From Candidatus Eiseniibacteriota bacterium (GTDB lineage Bacteria > Eisenbacteria > RBG-16-71-46 > CAIMUX01): 64,000 bases of DNA. The stretch is from assembly GCA_020633975.1 (NCBI GenBank), contig JACKCR010000004.1, positions 248,001-312,000 on the forward strand, given 5' to 3'. The notes under the pieces were generated by a model that was not told where the DNA came from, ran no database searches, and worked only from the letters and a program-made list of their open reading frames with translations. Shown here piece by piece: positions 32,558 to 41,821 of this stretch (positions are counted from its first letter, which is position 1; every line of letters begins with the position of its first letter). A program made the translations under genes and the position numbers.

Positions 32558-35010
32558 TGGAACGCCGACGTTTTCTAGAGTGTCTCGGCGTCGCGTGTGC
32601 CTCTGGGTTGGCCGGCGCGCACGCAGGACGATCTCTCGCGTTCGCGGCCGACGCGGAGGGTACGGATCCGTCGCTCGCGAACGCCCTCGCCTCGACGACA
32701 CCGACGCCTCCGGTCGTGGATGGATGGGCCCGTAGCGTCTGTGACCTGTGTGGCCTCGGTGATCCGGTCTTTCTCGGCACGTCTGCAGGAACTGTGGCCT
32801 CGGCCAAGGGGATCGCGCAGTCGCCGGTCGGGTTCGGTCGTCTTTGCCCGCGCGCAGCGGCGCTCTTCCGCGGCGATCCAGAGCGACGGCTTCGGACTCC
32901 GCTCGTACGGCGAGATCCGAGCACGAAGGGCACGGCCGGCGGGCTCGAGCAGGCGACGTGGGACGAGGCGCTCGCCATGGTTGGGGCTCGCATCGGCGAG
33001 ACACGGAGAGCGCTCGGTGATTCCGGTGTCGCCTTCCTCGCATCGGACGGGGAAACGAACGAGGATGCGTACCTTCTCTCTCGTGTCGCGCGGACCGTCT
33101 TCCACACCGACAACGTCGATACCCTGGCGCGCCTGGACGGGCTTCACGCCTACGACGCGTGTCTCGACGTCTTCGGCCTTCCCGGGAATCCGAGCGCTCT
33201 GGAGGACATCGACGCAGCCGATCTGATCGTGCTTCTCGGAGCCGACGTGGCGGAGAGTCACCCGGGTCTCTACTACCGAGTCCACGACGCTCGCAAAGCC
33301 GGACGCACGAAGGTCGTCGTCATCGACTCCCGCAAGACGCTCGCCTGCGGCGCGGCCGATCTCCACCTTCGCCCGGAGCCGGGTCGCGAGCTAGACACAT
33401 GGGTGGAACTCGGACAACGGCTGAAGATGCTCGGGGCTGCGCGCGACGCACGTGCAGGCACGGGGGCCGGCCGAGGGTCGAGTGGAGGCCTGAGCGCGAC
33501 GTTCGGCGCGAGGAGCGGCGGTGGGGGGGCGAATCCCGTAGCCCCGCAAGATCTCGACACCCTAGCCGAGTGGTGGACGGGCGCGCGGGGAGTGTCGACT
33601 CTCGTTTCACCCACCGTGCTCTCGGGGCCGACAGGCGCCGTGCTCGCGCGCGCCGTCGCGCGGCTCCATCGTGACAGCGGGCGCTGGGGCACGCCGGGGA
33701 ACGGGCTCTTCTTCCTTCCACGAGGAGCCAACCCGACCGGTGTGCTGCTCGCTGGGCTCGCTCCGGGGCGCCTTCCGATGACCCGGTCGTCGTCCGACCC
33801 GACCGATCGAGACGTGGTAGGCCACGCCTGGGGTGTCGATGCGACGGCACTTCCGATGACTCGAGGTCTCCCTGCGCTCGCGTGGCCCGAAGTGGTCCAG
33901 TCGGGACGGATCGGCGCGCTCGTTCTCTTGCGGACGAATCCAGCGGTCGAGATGCCGGCAGCCTCCGCGTGGCGCGCTTCGATGAAACAGGCGTTCGTCG
34001 TCTCCGCCTCGAGTCACACTGCGACGGAGACGGAAGCGTTCGCCGATGTCGTGTTGCCCGTCGCGCTCGTGGCTGGCGAATCACGTGGGACGATGATCTC
34101 GCTCGGACGCCAGGTCCAGCTGCTCGAACTCGCCACCACTCCGCCTGGCGAGGCGCGCACGATGTCCAACGTGATCGCTGCACTGGCGCTCACTCAGGAA
34201 GACGGCAAGGTGCAGGAAAGTGCTCTCCGTCTCTTCGCCGACGATCCCCATCGAGCGGGCGACGAGCTTCGTGCCCTTTCGGCCGGTACGGTCATGGATG
34301 TCAGTGGCGTGACTCCGGACCGGCTGCGGACGGAGCTCGGGCCGACGTGGCCGTGTGGCGCCGCGACTGATCCCGGGATGCATCGCCTCGAACCGAGCAG
34401 TGGAACACGGGCACGGTTCGACGCAGAGGGGAACGAGCTTCCGCCGTTCGTGCTGCGAGAGCCGGTCTCGGGTGGTGCGGGCGTGGGGAGGGTTGCTTCG
34501 CCAAGTAGCGAGTTCTCGACACGTGGCGCATCGTCGCCGAGCGGTACTTCCTCGGCCGACCGTCCGGTGCGGACTCCGGAGCGACCGTTCCTTCTCGTCG
34601 GTGGGCCGAGCCGGGAACACTTCCGGTCTCGGATTCGAACCGGGAACACTCCTGATCTCCACTACGACGCGCCCGTGGCTCGTCTCGAGATGCACCCTGC
34701 GGACGGGAGCCGTCTCGGCATCGCCGACGGCGATTGGGTGACCGTCTCGTCGCCCCACGGGGGGCTCACGACCCGGGTCTGGCTGGTCGACCGGGTGCTC
34801 CCGGGGAATCTGTTCCTGCCCGAACACTACGGATTCCGCTCCGACGTGCAGGGTGGTACTGATGGGATGAAGGAACCGGAGGCGTGCTTCCACCTCGTGA
34901 CGAGCGGAGCGTTCGATCCGGGCACAGAGACGTCTGCCGGCAACTTGGTTGCCGTGAACGTCGAGCGTGCACGGAGGAAGGACATGCGCGGGCGAGGGCT
35001 GGACGACTAG
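32557..35010 (+). CDS. Molybdopterin (DMSO reductase family) oxidoreductase with modified Fe-S site
   Basis: An 817-residue Mo/W-bis-MGD enzyme with a Tat signal (MERRRFLECLGVACASGLAG). The N-terminal cluster site reads CDLCGLGD with a later GRLCPRAAAL: the third ligand of the usual CxxCxxxC is Asp. Family segments include ATWDEALAMVG, TDNVDTLARLDGLHAYDACL, DIDAADLIVLLGADVAESHP and ASSHTATETEAFADVVLPV. The residue that is usually Cys, Sec or Ser in ARLC(H) is Asp here. The C-terminal cap (RLGIADGDWVTVSSPHGGLT) is typical. Two low-complexity insertions (33455-33540, 34470-34570) are in frame. The substrate is not predictable; a nitrate-, polysulfide- or formate-type role is possible. Confidence 0.88.
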   Translation: MERRRFLECLGVACASGLAGAHAGRSLAFAADAEGTDPSLANALASTTPTPPVVDGWARSVCDLCGLGDPVFLGTSAGTVASAKGIAQSPVGFGRLCPRAAALFRGDPERRLRTPLVRRDPSTKGTAGGLEQATWDEALAMVGARIGETRRALGDSGVAFLASDGETNEDAYLLSRVARTVFHTDNVDTLARLDGLHAYDACLDVFGLPGNPSALEDIDAADLIVLLGADVAESHPGLYYRVHDARKAGRTKVVVIDSRKTLACGAADLHLRPEPGRELDTWVELGQRLKMLGAARDARAGTGAGRGSSGGLSATFGARSGGGGANPVAPQDLDTLAEWWTGARGVSTLVSPTVLSGPTGAVLARAVARLHRDSGRWGTPGNGLFFLPRGANPTGVLLAGLAPGRLPMTRSSSDPTDRDVVGHAWGVDATALPMTRGLPALAWPEVVQSGRIGALVLLRTNPAVEMPAASAWRASMKQAFVVSASSHTATETEAFADVVLPVALVAGESRGTMISLGRQVQLLELATTPPGEARTMSNVIAALALTQEDGKVQESALRLFADDPHRAGDELRALSAGTVMDVSGVTPDRLRTELGPTWPCGAATDPGMHRLEPSSGTRARFDAEGNELPPFVLREPVSGGAGVGRVASPSSEFSTRGASSPSGTSSADRPVRTPERPFLLVGGPSREHFRSRIRTGNTPDLHYDAPVARLEMHPADGSRLGIADGDWVTVSSPHGGLTTRVWLVDRVLPGNLFLPEHYGFRSDVQGGTDGMKEPEACFHLVTSGAFDPGTETSAGNLVAVNVERARRKDMRGRGLDD

Positions 35011-35013
35011 ACG

Positions 35014-35052
35014 GGTTGCTGACAACGTCCCCTCGGGCTCGTCTCAGCAACC
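35014..35052 (+). terminator. Hairpin after the electron-transfer operon
   Basis: ggttgctga (35014-35022) pairs with tcagcaacc (35044-35052), a perfect nine-base stem with a 21-base loop, immediately after the Mo-enzyme stop. No T-run follows, so it may attenuate rather than end transcription into the KDPG aldolase gene. Confidence 0.4.
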
Positions 35053-35102
35053 TACTGGGCTCACATTGCGTGCAGGTCTGCCCGCCAAACAAGGAGAGTG
35101 CG

Positions 35103-35765
35103 ATGTCGGGTCGGTACGAGACGATCGTCGAGATCGGAGAGAAGAAGCTCAGCGCGATCATCCGGACGGACGACGAGGAGCAAGCGCGGCGCGCCATGAA
35201 TGCTGCGGTCGCCGGTGGATTCCGGATGGTCGAGTTCACCCTCACGACTCCGGGAGCGCTCGGTCTCATCGAGGAGTTCGGCAAGAAGACGCTTCCCGGT
35301 GGAGAGAGCCTCCTGGTTGGCGCTGGCACCGTGCTCTCTCGAAAGGACGCGCGTGAAGCGGTCACGGCGGGAGCGAAGTTCCTCGTTTCACCCGTTACCG
35401 ACGATGAGGTCATCGACGAAGCGGCGGATCTCGACGTACCGTCCATTCCCGGGACCTACACGCCCACGGAGATGTTCATCGCGACCGAACTCGGCGCGGA
35501 TCTCGTCAAGGTGTTCCCGGCTCCACACGACATCCCGACGTTCGTCCGGCAGGTGCGCGGACCGCTTCCGGAGCTTCGCATCTTCCCTACGGCCGGTGTC
35601 GACGAGGAGAACTTCGTTTCCATACTCGAAGCGGGAGCGTTCGGCGTCGGGTTCGTCAGCAGCCTGTTCCGAGCCCCTGAGATCGCGAGTGGTGACTATG
35701 GTGCGATCGAAGCAAGGGCCAAGTCGATCCACGCGCGCTTCGCGAAGTGGATGACCGCCCGCTGA
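35103..35765 (+). CDS. KDPG/KHG aldolase-family protein
   Basis: A 220-residue class I aldolase of the Entner-Doudoroff type: sugar-acid cleavage to pyruvate plus an aldehyde. Visible motifs are AIIRTDDEEQA (arginine after beta1), MVEFTLTTPGA (general-base Glu), LLVGAGTVLSRKDA, LVSPVTDDEVI, IPGTYTPTE and DLVKVFPAP (Schiff-base Lys), then PTAGVDEENF. Small departures from the usual EVTLRT and SPG segments leave room for another 2-oxo acid substrate. AAGGAG lies about seven bases before the ATG. Confidence 0.88.
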   Translation: MSGRYETIVEIGEKKLSAIIRTDDEEQARRAMNAAVAGGFRMVEFTLTTPGALGLIEEFGKKTLPGGESLLVGAGTVLSRKDAREAVTAGAKFLVSPVTDDEVIDEAADLDVPSIPGTYTPTEMFIATELGADLVKVFPAPHDIPTFVRQVRGPLPELRIFPTAGVDEENFVSILEAGAFGVGFVSSLFRAPEIASGDYGAIEARAKSIHARFAKWMTAR

Positions 35766-37127
35766 TCAGTGGCTCTCGTCCTCGATCCGGTACTGTTCGA
35801 GCTTCCGGTAGAGCGTCTTCCGATCGAAGCCGAGGATACGGGCCGCCGCGGCCTTGTTCCCCCGGACCGCGCGCAGGGTGCGCACGATGTGCTCCTTCTC
35901 CACCTCTGCGATCGGACGGCTGCTGTGCCCCGCGTCCGCGCGGAGTGGGGCCCGATCATGTACGGACTCGGGAAGATCGTCCGGAGTGATCCGTTGGTCC
36001 CGTCCCAAGATCAGGCCGCGTTCGATCACGTTCTCCAGCTCGCGAACATTCCCCGGCCATGAGTGGTGCTTGAAGAGTTCGAGGGTATCCGAAGCAACGG
36101 TCCAACCGGGCCTGTCGAGGCGGCGTCCGTGTTTGTCGAGGAAGTGAGCGATCAGAGGGACGAGGTCTTCGGGCCTGTCACGGAGTGGTGGGATCTTCAC
36201 GGTGATGACGTTGAGACGGTAGAAGAGATCGCTCCGGAAGCGTCCCTCCTTTACCCACTGGTCGAGGTCCTGATGCGTAGCAGCGAGGATCCTCACGTTC
36301 ACGCGAATGGTTGCCGACGCTCCGATCGGTCGCACTTCGCGTTCCTGTAGTGCGCGAAGGAGCTTCGCCTGGAGCGGAAGCGCCATGTCGCCGATCTCAT
36401 CGAGGAAGAGCGTGCCGCCCTCTGCCTCCTGGAAGAGGCCGCGATGATCCTCCCGCGCATCTGTGAACGCGCCCTTCCGGTGGCCGAATAGCTGACTCTC
36501 GAGGAGCGCCTCCGGAATCGCCGAGCAGTTGAGTGCGACGAACGGCCCGTTTGCGCGGGGGCTCTCGGCGTGGAAGGCCCGGGCGATCAGCTCCTTGCCC
36601 GTGCCGCTCTCACCTTGAATGAGGATGGGGGAGTCCGATGCCGCGGCACGCGACACCAGGTCGAGCACCCGTCTCATCGAGACGGACTCCGCGACGATTC
36701 CCCAACGTCCCTTCCCCATGATCGACTTGAGGTCTTGCAGCTCTTGTCTGAGGCGACGCTCGCGAAGCGCGTTTCCCACCGTGACCAGCAGCTGATTCAT
36801 CCGGAACGGCTTCGCAACGTAGTGGTACGCACCGGCCTTCATGGTCTCGACCGCCGACTCGATGCTACCGAAGGCGGTGATGACGACGACGGGGAGTTCG
36901 GGGTCCCGCGAGCGGATCGCTTCGAGGAGTTCGTCTCCCTTCATCCCCGGCATCTTGAGGTCGGTGACGACGACATCGACCGAGTGACGCAGCACCTGTT
37001 CGAGGCCTTCCGCTCCCTCGACGGCGGTGAAGACGCGATACCCCGCTTCGGTGAGCTGCTCGTCGAGCAACATCCGCATGGCATCGTCGTCCTCGACGAT
37101 CAGCACGGTTCCCGCCGTCTTCTTCAT
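35766..37127 (-). CDS. NtrC-family sigma-54-dependent response regulator
   Basis: A 453-residue regulator with receiver domain (VLIVEDDDAMRM, phosphorylated Asp in VVVTDLKMPG, Lys in VAKPF), AAA+ domain (GESGTGKE, EGGTLFLDEIGD, RSDLFYRLNVITVKIPPLRD) and a Fis-type helix-turn-helix (NKAAAARILGFDRKTLYRKL). The sigma-54 contact loop reads GAFTDA rather than GAFTGA, a variant seen in other NtrC-like regulators. The gene overlaps its histidine-kinase partner by four bases. Target promoters are unknown; the electron-transfer operon lies just beyond the KDPG aldolase gene, and no sigma-54 promoter motif was noticed there. Confidence 0.92.
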   Translation of the reverse strand: MKKTAGTVLIVEDDDAMRMLLDEQLTEAGYRVFTAVEGAEGLEQVLRHSVDVVVTDLKMPGMKGDELLEAIRSRDPELPVVVITAFGSIESAVETMKAGAYHYVAKPFRMNQLLVTVGNALRERRLRQELQDLKSIMGKGRWGIVAESVSMRRVLDLVSRAAASDSPILIQGESGTGKELIARAFHAESPRANGPFVALNCSAIPEALLESQLFGHRKGAFTDAREDHRGLFQEAEGGTLFLDEIGDMALPLQAKLLRALQEREVRPIGASATIRVNVRILAATHQDLDQWVKEGRFRSDLFYRLNVITVKIPPLRDRPEDLVPLIAHFLDKHGRRLDRPGWTVASDTLELFKHHSWPGNVRELENVIERGLILGRDQRITPDDLPESVHDRAPLRADAGHSSRPIAEVEKEHIVRTLRAVRGNKAAAARILGFDRKTLYRKLEQYRIEDESH

Positions 37128-38686
37128 CCTCTGCGTTCCATGCCGACGGCTTCCTCGTTCCTTCGGCTCGACTCCCGAGCCATGCCGTTCGTTTGTCGCG
37201 ATCCCGACGAGGCGGACGGTCCCGTGACCGGGAGATGGACGCGAACCGTGGTACCTTGTCCGACCTTGCTCTCGATCTCCATCCAGCCTCCGTGTTCCTT
37301 GACGATTCCGTACGAGATCGAGAGACCTAGCCCTGTCCCTCGACCGACTTCCTTCGTCGTGAAGAACGGATCGAAGACTCGCTCGATGTGGTGCTGGGCG
37401 ATTCCGCTTCCCGTGTCCCGGAACTCCAGCTTCACGGTCTCGAGGGTCCGTCCATGTTCCGGGTGGAGTTCGCTTCTGGGTTCGATCGTCACGTCGATCG
37501 TACCGCCTTCCGGCATCGCGTCCGAGGCGTTCAAGATGACGTTCAGGAAGACTTCCTGCAAGTGCTCGGCATCCGCACGTACGGCTGGGATAGGTGATAC
37601 CTCGCGCACGTGGCTCGCGATGTCACGTTCCTCGAGACGGTGGGAGACGAACTCGAGGGTTCGAGCCAGGACGGTAGGCACGGACACCTCGGCCAGGTGC
37701 AGCTCGCGGACTCGCGCAAAGTCGAGCATGCTCCGGACGATCCGGGAGATCCGGTCGATCTGCTCGAGGACGATCTCGAGGCTCTGTTCCGCCTGTTCGT
37801 TCCCGGCCAGGCGTCGCTGGAGGATCTCGGCGCGTCCAGCGATTACGCCGAGGGGCGTGCCGATCTCGTGAGCCAGCCCGGCGGCGAGCTCTCCCAGGCT
37901 CGCGAGGCGTGCGGTGTTCCGGAGATCGGCCTCGATCTTCTGTCGCTCCTCTTGCTCTTCCAGGAGGGAGGCCTGCGCCGCATCGAGTCGGTCACACATC
38001 GCGGTGAACTCCGCGGCGAGCCGGTCGAACTCGTCGGACGAAGTACGTGGCATCTCCGGGTGGCGGCCCAGCCCCACGTTTCGGAATCCACTCGCAAGCG
38101 CGTCGATCGGACGCGTCACTACGAAACGCGTGACGAGCGAGATCACGCCGGCGGTTGCGAGGATCATGGCTCCGGTGAGAAGTGCGATGCGGGTCCATGA
38201 GCTCCGGAGATCCTCTTCGATGAACGACTCGAGCTGGATCACCTGCACCGCGCCGAGCAGGCTTCCGTCCGGACCCAGGAGTGGATTGAGGAACGAGACG
38301 ACCGGCTCCTCGTCCACGCGCCGACGAACCTCGAGCGGATCGCGTGTCGTGAGTACGGTCTCGAGCTGTGCCTCGTGTGCGAACGGGTGCGACTCGAGCT
38401 CCGTCGACTGGTAGCGGATCTGGCCATCCCGGTCGAAGAGCCGGACGCCGAAGATCCGCTCGTATCCGGTGATCGCGTCGACGAGGTCTCGAACGTCTTC
38501 CAGCTGCCGATCGCGGAGGGCGTCCTCGATCGAGTACTGCACCGTCCTCGAGATCGCGCGGCCCTCCCGCGCGAGTTCGTCCCGGAGTCGGTGGCTGCTC
38601 GAGCGGCCGTCGAGGTATCCGAAGAGTGCGAAGAGGAACACCATCGGGACGGCGAGCGAGAGGAATAGTTTTGTCCCGACCTTCAT
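37124..38686 (-). CDS. Membrane sensor histidine kinase, NtrB/ZraS-like
   Basis: A 520-residue kinase. Helix 1 (LFLSLAVPMVFLFALFGYL) and helix 2 (ALLTGAMILATAGVISLVTRF) flank a periplasmic sensor domain with FGVRLFDRDGQIRY and LLGPDGSLLGAVQV (a CHASE/PAS-like fold). A HAMP linker follows, then the H-box ELAAGLAHEIGTPLGVIAGR, N-box LQEVFLNVILNASDAM, G1 DTGSGIA and G2 GTGLGLSISYGIVKEHGG. The ATG at 38686 precedes the first helix and has a GGACGGCGGGG stretch upstream; a longer frame to 38770 is less likely. It phosphorylates the regulator encoded immediately downstream. Confidence 0.9.
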   Translation of the reverse strand: MKVGTKLFLSLAVPMVFLFALFGYLDGRSSSHRLRDELAREGRAISRTVQYSIEDALRDRQLEDVRDLVDAITGYERIFGVRLFDRDGQIRYQSTELESHPFAHEAQLETVLTTRDPLEVRRRVDEEPVVSFLNPLLGPDGSLLGAVQVIQLESFIEEDLRSSWTRIALLTGAMILATAGVISLVTRFVVTRPIDALASGFRNVGLGRHPEMPRTSSDEFDRLAAEFTAMCDRLDAAQASLLEEQEERQKIEADLRNTARLASLGELAAGLAHEIGTPLGVIAGRAEILQRRLAGNEQAEQSLEIVLEQIDRISRIVRSMLDFARVRELHLAEVSVPTVLARTLEFVSHRLEERDIASHVREVSPIPAVRADAEHLQEVFLNVILNASDAMPEGGTIDVTIEPRSELHPEHGRTLETVKLEFRDTGSGIAQHHIERVFDPFFTTKEVGRGTGLGLSISYGIVKEHGGWMEIESKVGQGTTVRVHLPVTGPSASSGSRQTNGMARESSRRNEEAVGMERRG

Positions 38687-38771
38687 CCCCGCCGTCCTCG
38701 AGTAGTGACTGACTGCCGACCTCTGCACGCTCTTGGCGCACGGCAAGGATGCGATGAGGCTCCGAGCCATC

Positions 38772-38798
38772 GGCAGCGCCGCGCGATGCGGCGCTGCC
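38772..38798 (-). terminator. Strong hairpin downstream of the Pal gene
   Basis: ggcagcgccgc and gcggcgctgcc pair perfectly over 11 bases around the loop gcgat. It lies about 165 bases past the Pal stop and before the kinase start, so it can separate the two leftward units. No T-run. Confidence 0.5.
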
Positions 38799-38962
38799 CA
38801 GTAGTCTGACCCGGACGGCCGGCGGGGTCACGTGTCGTCTGCCGGCAACTACGTGCCGACCAGGAGTCCGGCCGCTCCCTGCTCCAGCGGCGAGCTAGCG
38901 TCGGTTGCGAGCCGGACTCCGGCGGCGAAACGGCGCGAGCCTGCAGGGAGACCTGCCGAGGG

Positions 38963-39490
38963 TCAGCGGCTGGCCTGTCCTTGCGCCTTCCGCGCGAAGT
39001 GGACGCGGCGGTTCTGCGCCCACGCAGACTCGTTGTGTCCCATCGCAGCCGGCCGTTCCTCGCCGTACGAGATCGTCGAGATCCGGGACGACTCGACCCC
39101 GTAGCTCACGAGGTAGTCCTTCGCGGCGCGGGCCCGGCGATCACCCAGTGCGAGGTTGTACTCCACGGTGCCGCGCTCGTCGCAGTGCCCTTCCAGCGTC
39201 ACCTGGGTACCGATCTCGCCCATCAGGACCTTGCCGTTGGAGCTCAGAACCGTCATGGCCTCACTGCGGATCTTCGACTGGTCGTAGTCGAAGTAGATGT
39301 CGGCGAGCTGGGCAGGCGCGGTCGGTTCCGAAGTGCTCGGGGCCGTCGTCTCCTGGCGCGGAGTCGCGGTCGCGGTCGACGTCGGTTCGACTTCCGGCAC
39401 CTGGACAGTCTTCTTGCTGCACGCGCTCGTTCCGAGCAGCGCTAGTGCGGCAAGAGTGAGTGCGAACTTCTGCTGGGAACCGAGAAACAT
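38963..39490 (-). CDS. pal: Peptidoglycan-associated lipoprotein (OmpA C-like)
   Basis: A 175-residue lipoprotein. The signal peptide (KFALTLAALALLGTSAC) ends in a lipobox, and a Thr/Ser/Pro-rich linker follows. The OmpA-C domain begins at IYFDYDQSKI with the peptidoglycan-binding TLEGHCDERGTVEYNLALG and DRRARAAKDYLVSYG, then ISTISYGEERPA. It tethers the outer membrane to peptidoglycan and works with the Tol system, whose other genes are not adjacent. The ATG at 39490 has GGGAGG upstream; the longer frame to 39580 lacks a signal-peptide start. Confidence 0.92.
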   Translation of the reverse strand: MFLGSQQKFALTLAALALLGTSACSKKTVQVPEVEPTSTATATPRQETTAPSTSEPTAPAQLADIYFDYDQSKIRSEAMTVLSSNGKVLMGEIGTQVTLEGHCDERGTVEYNLALGDRRARAAKDYLVSYGVESSRISTISYGEERPAAMGHNESAWAQNRRVHFARKAQGQASR

Positions 39491-39918
39491 GAGGCCCTCC
39501 CATCCTAGGGGTCGGAAGCTGACAGCAACGGGCGGCCAGACGATTCGACCAGCCGCGGGGAGCGGTTCGGCCGCTTCCATGACGATGTGTATGGAACCAC
39601 GATGCCAACCCCGGGCCGATCACAGGTCCCATCCATGGTTCACCGGGTCTAGCGCCGTAAGCGCCACTGCAACAGGGAGCTAGCAGACAGTCTGAGTTTG
39701 TTCGAAGCGTGAGTCGCGGCCCTTCTCGGCGATCTGTTCGGCGCGCCGGAGTGGGGCGAAATGCCCCAGGCGCGGCATGAGGGGACAGCCAGCGAGTGAA
39801 GAGTGGGGCGTTCCTCCCCGGGTGACCGCGCGGTGATGCCCTTGCCGACGCTCCACCCTCAGGAATCGGCGCCGTCCGGACGATAGGACTGGATGGAAGC
39901 AACGACTGGGAGATCGTC
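39491..39918. other. Intergenic region between divergent pal and a membrane-protein gene
   Basis: It must hold two divergent promoters, but no strong -35/-10 pair stands out. No tRNA, riboswitch or conserved small gene was recognised. A ribosome-binding site (GGGAG) for the rightward gene lies at about 39908. Confidence 0.5.
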
Positions 39919-40704
39919 ATGCCCCTTTGGTCCGTCGCCGTTGGTCTCGTTCTTCTCTCGTGTCTGGTCGTATCGTTCACCATCTGGCAGTCCGTGCTCC
40001 AGTTGGCTTCACCAGACCTCCGGCTCGACCGGGTGGCGCGACACGAGCGTCCCGAAGAGTGGGATGTAGCGGAGCAGGTCGCCCCGTGGGCGGTTCGGAA
40101 GGGGTTCGACTTCCTCGGTGCCTTCCAGCTGCGCATGCAGTCGGAACCGTTGGCCTTCGCGTGGAGACGCGGAGACTCGTCGGAGTTCCTCTGCCAGTAT
40201 CAGGTCGGCGGCCAGGTGCAGTACGACATCGTCTCCATCTTCGCCCCGCAGATCGGACTCACCACCGCGTCTACCAAGGACACGTTTGCATTGCCGCAGC
40301 CGCCCGGCGCCTGCGTGCAGGCATTCCCAGGACAAGACCTCGAACAGCTTTGGGAACGGCACGAGGAATCGAGGAGCGAGTTCGTCCGTGTCTTTGGTGA
40401 CCCGAATGTTCCGCAGGACGGGTTCGAGGGGTTGGTCCTCGGAGCGCTCAAGCGACAAGCTGCGTACGTCCAGTCGATTCCGTTCTGGCAGCTGCGGGGA
40501 CCGTGGTGGTTCTTCGTCGAGCGTGATCGGAAGAAAGACCGCCTCGCATCCGAAGCGTACGACCTCGAGTGGATCGCGACGAACGTCGGTACGGGAGAGG
40601 CTCCGAACGCGGCTGCCTCCGCGGGGCATGGCTCCTCGAGTCCGTCGTCGACATCGATGGCCAAGGGCGACGTTTCCGAGGCCGCTCAGCGCCGTCACGC
40701 TTGA
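39919..40704 (+). CDS. Hypothetical membrane-anchored protein
   Basis: A 261-residue protein with one N-terminal helix (SVAVGLVLLSCLVVSFTIW) and a cytoplasmic or periplasmic domain rich in aromatic residues (GFDFLGAFQLRMQSEPLAFA, VQYDIVSIFAPQIGL, FWQLRGPWWFFVERDRKKDR). The last 35 residues are Ser/Ala/Gly-rich low complexity. No family recognised with confidence. The start has GGGAG seven bases upstream. It stands alone between pal and a convergent transporter gene. Confidence 0.65.
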   Translation: MPLWSVAVGLVLLSCLVVSFTIWQSVLQLASPDLRLDRVARHERPEEWDVAEQVAPWAVRKGFDFLGAFQLRMQSEPLAFAWRRGDSSEFLCQYQVGGQVQYDIVSIFAPQIGLTTASTKDTFALPQPPGACVQAFPGQDLEQLWERHEESRSEFVRVFGDPNVPQDGFEGLVLGALKRQAAYVQSIPFWQLRGPWWFFVERDRKKDRLASEAYDLEWIATNVGTGEAPNAAASAGHGSSSPSSTSMAKGDVSEAAQRRHA

Positions 40705-40797
40705 GGCGGCGCTGATGCCCGCTCGGACACGGCCGAAGTCGAGTTCCTAGCACTCCGCTCGCGCGAGAGCTGCCCTGGCTCGATCCGCAACGGCGCC

Positions 40798-41736
40798 TCA
40801 GCCTCGTCTCTGCTCTCGCTCCCGGAACACGCCCGCCACGCCGAGAAGTACGAGTGCGGTTCCGCCTATCGTCCAGCGTGTGATCGACTCGTGCAGGATC
40901 CACCAACCCAGGAATGCCGCGACGACCGGATTGACGTACGCGTAGGTCATCACCACCTTCGCCTTTAGGATTCGGAGTGCCTTCACGAACGAGGTGAAGG
41001 CCAGGAGCGATCCGAACACGACGAGATAGCCCCACGCGATCCAGGCATGTCCTTCGGGCTCCGGCACGGGTTCTCTCGTGAGGAGTGCGATCGCGACGAA
41101 GAAGAGGCCCCCGGTCAGCTGCTGGTAGCTGCTCGACATCTCTGGTGACAGCCGCACGGGTCGCCGTTGCTGCAGGATCGATCCGATGCCCCAGCTGAAC
41201 GGCGCGAAGAAGAGCGCGACGATCGGCAAGAGGGTAGCGCCCTTCGCCTCCATCATGCTCGGTGCGCTGATCACCGCGATTCCCGAGAACCCCACCAGCA
41301 GCGAGAGCGCGAGGAGAGGAGACGGTCCCCGTCGATCGAGGACCGCTTCGAACACCGCGACCCAAAGAGGAAGCGCGCCGACGAGCAGGGCCGCGTAGAC
41401 CGAATCGACTCGTTGCGACGCCCAGACGACCGCACCGTTCCCACCGACCCAGAGGAGGGCGGCCGATCCGATCAAGGTCTGCCATTCCGCACGCGTAGGG
41501 CGAAGCCGAGTGCGGCGCAGTGCTCCCCAGCACCAGAGCAGACTTCCCGCGACGAGGACTCGACTCGCCGCCATCCAGAACGGTGGGAACCCCGAGCCTT
41601 CACGGACCGCGACGCGGATCGCGAGGTAGGTGCTCCCCCAAACGAAGTAGACGACGAGCAAGTGGAAGACACCGGCCAAAGGAAGTTGCGTGCCGGGAAG
41701 GGTCCGAACGGGGGACGACGTGGAGACCTCGTGCAT
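40798..41736 (-). CDS. EamA/DMT-superfamily transporter
   Basis: A 312-residue protein with about ten predicted membrane helices in two EamA repeats. Motifs are VYFVWGSTYLAIRVAV at the first helix, RVLVAGSLLW, VDSVYAALLVGALPLWVAVF, SILQQRRP between the halves and AYVNPVVAAFLGWWILHE in the second half, as in the YedA/RhaT-like group. It probably exports amino acids or small metabolites; the substrate is unassigned. The ATG at 41736 has GAGGAG about eight bases upstream. Confidence 0.88.
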   Translation of the reverse strand: MHEVSTSSPVRTLPGTQLPLAGVFHLLVVYFVWGSTYLAIRVAVREGSGFPPFWMAASRVLVAGSLLWCWGALRRTRLRPTRAEWQTLIGSAALLWVGGNGAVVWASQRVDSVYAALLVGALPLWVAVFEAVLDRRGPSPLLALSLLVGFSGIAVISAPSMMEAKGATLLPIVALFFAPFSWGIGSILQQRRPVRLSPEMSSSYQQLTGGLFFVAIALLTREPVPEPEGHAWIAWGYLVVFGSLLAFTSFVKALRILKAKVVMTYAYVNPVVAAFLGWWILHESITRWTIGGTALVLLGVAGVFREREQRRG

Positions 41737-41821
41737 GTGGTCTGCTCCTCGGGTGAAGCGCGGAGCCTAGCAGAGGCGGGTTCGGCTTGGATCTCCCGAG
41801 TCGATGCCGGGTCCGAAAGCG

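Noticed and set aside
34625-34650. A ggattcgaaccgggaac stretch resembling a tRNA T-arm on the opposite strand
   Set aside because: It lies inside the Mo-enzyme coding region, which is open and conserved there, and no acceptor stem or D-arm pairs with it.
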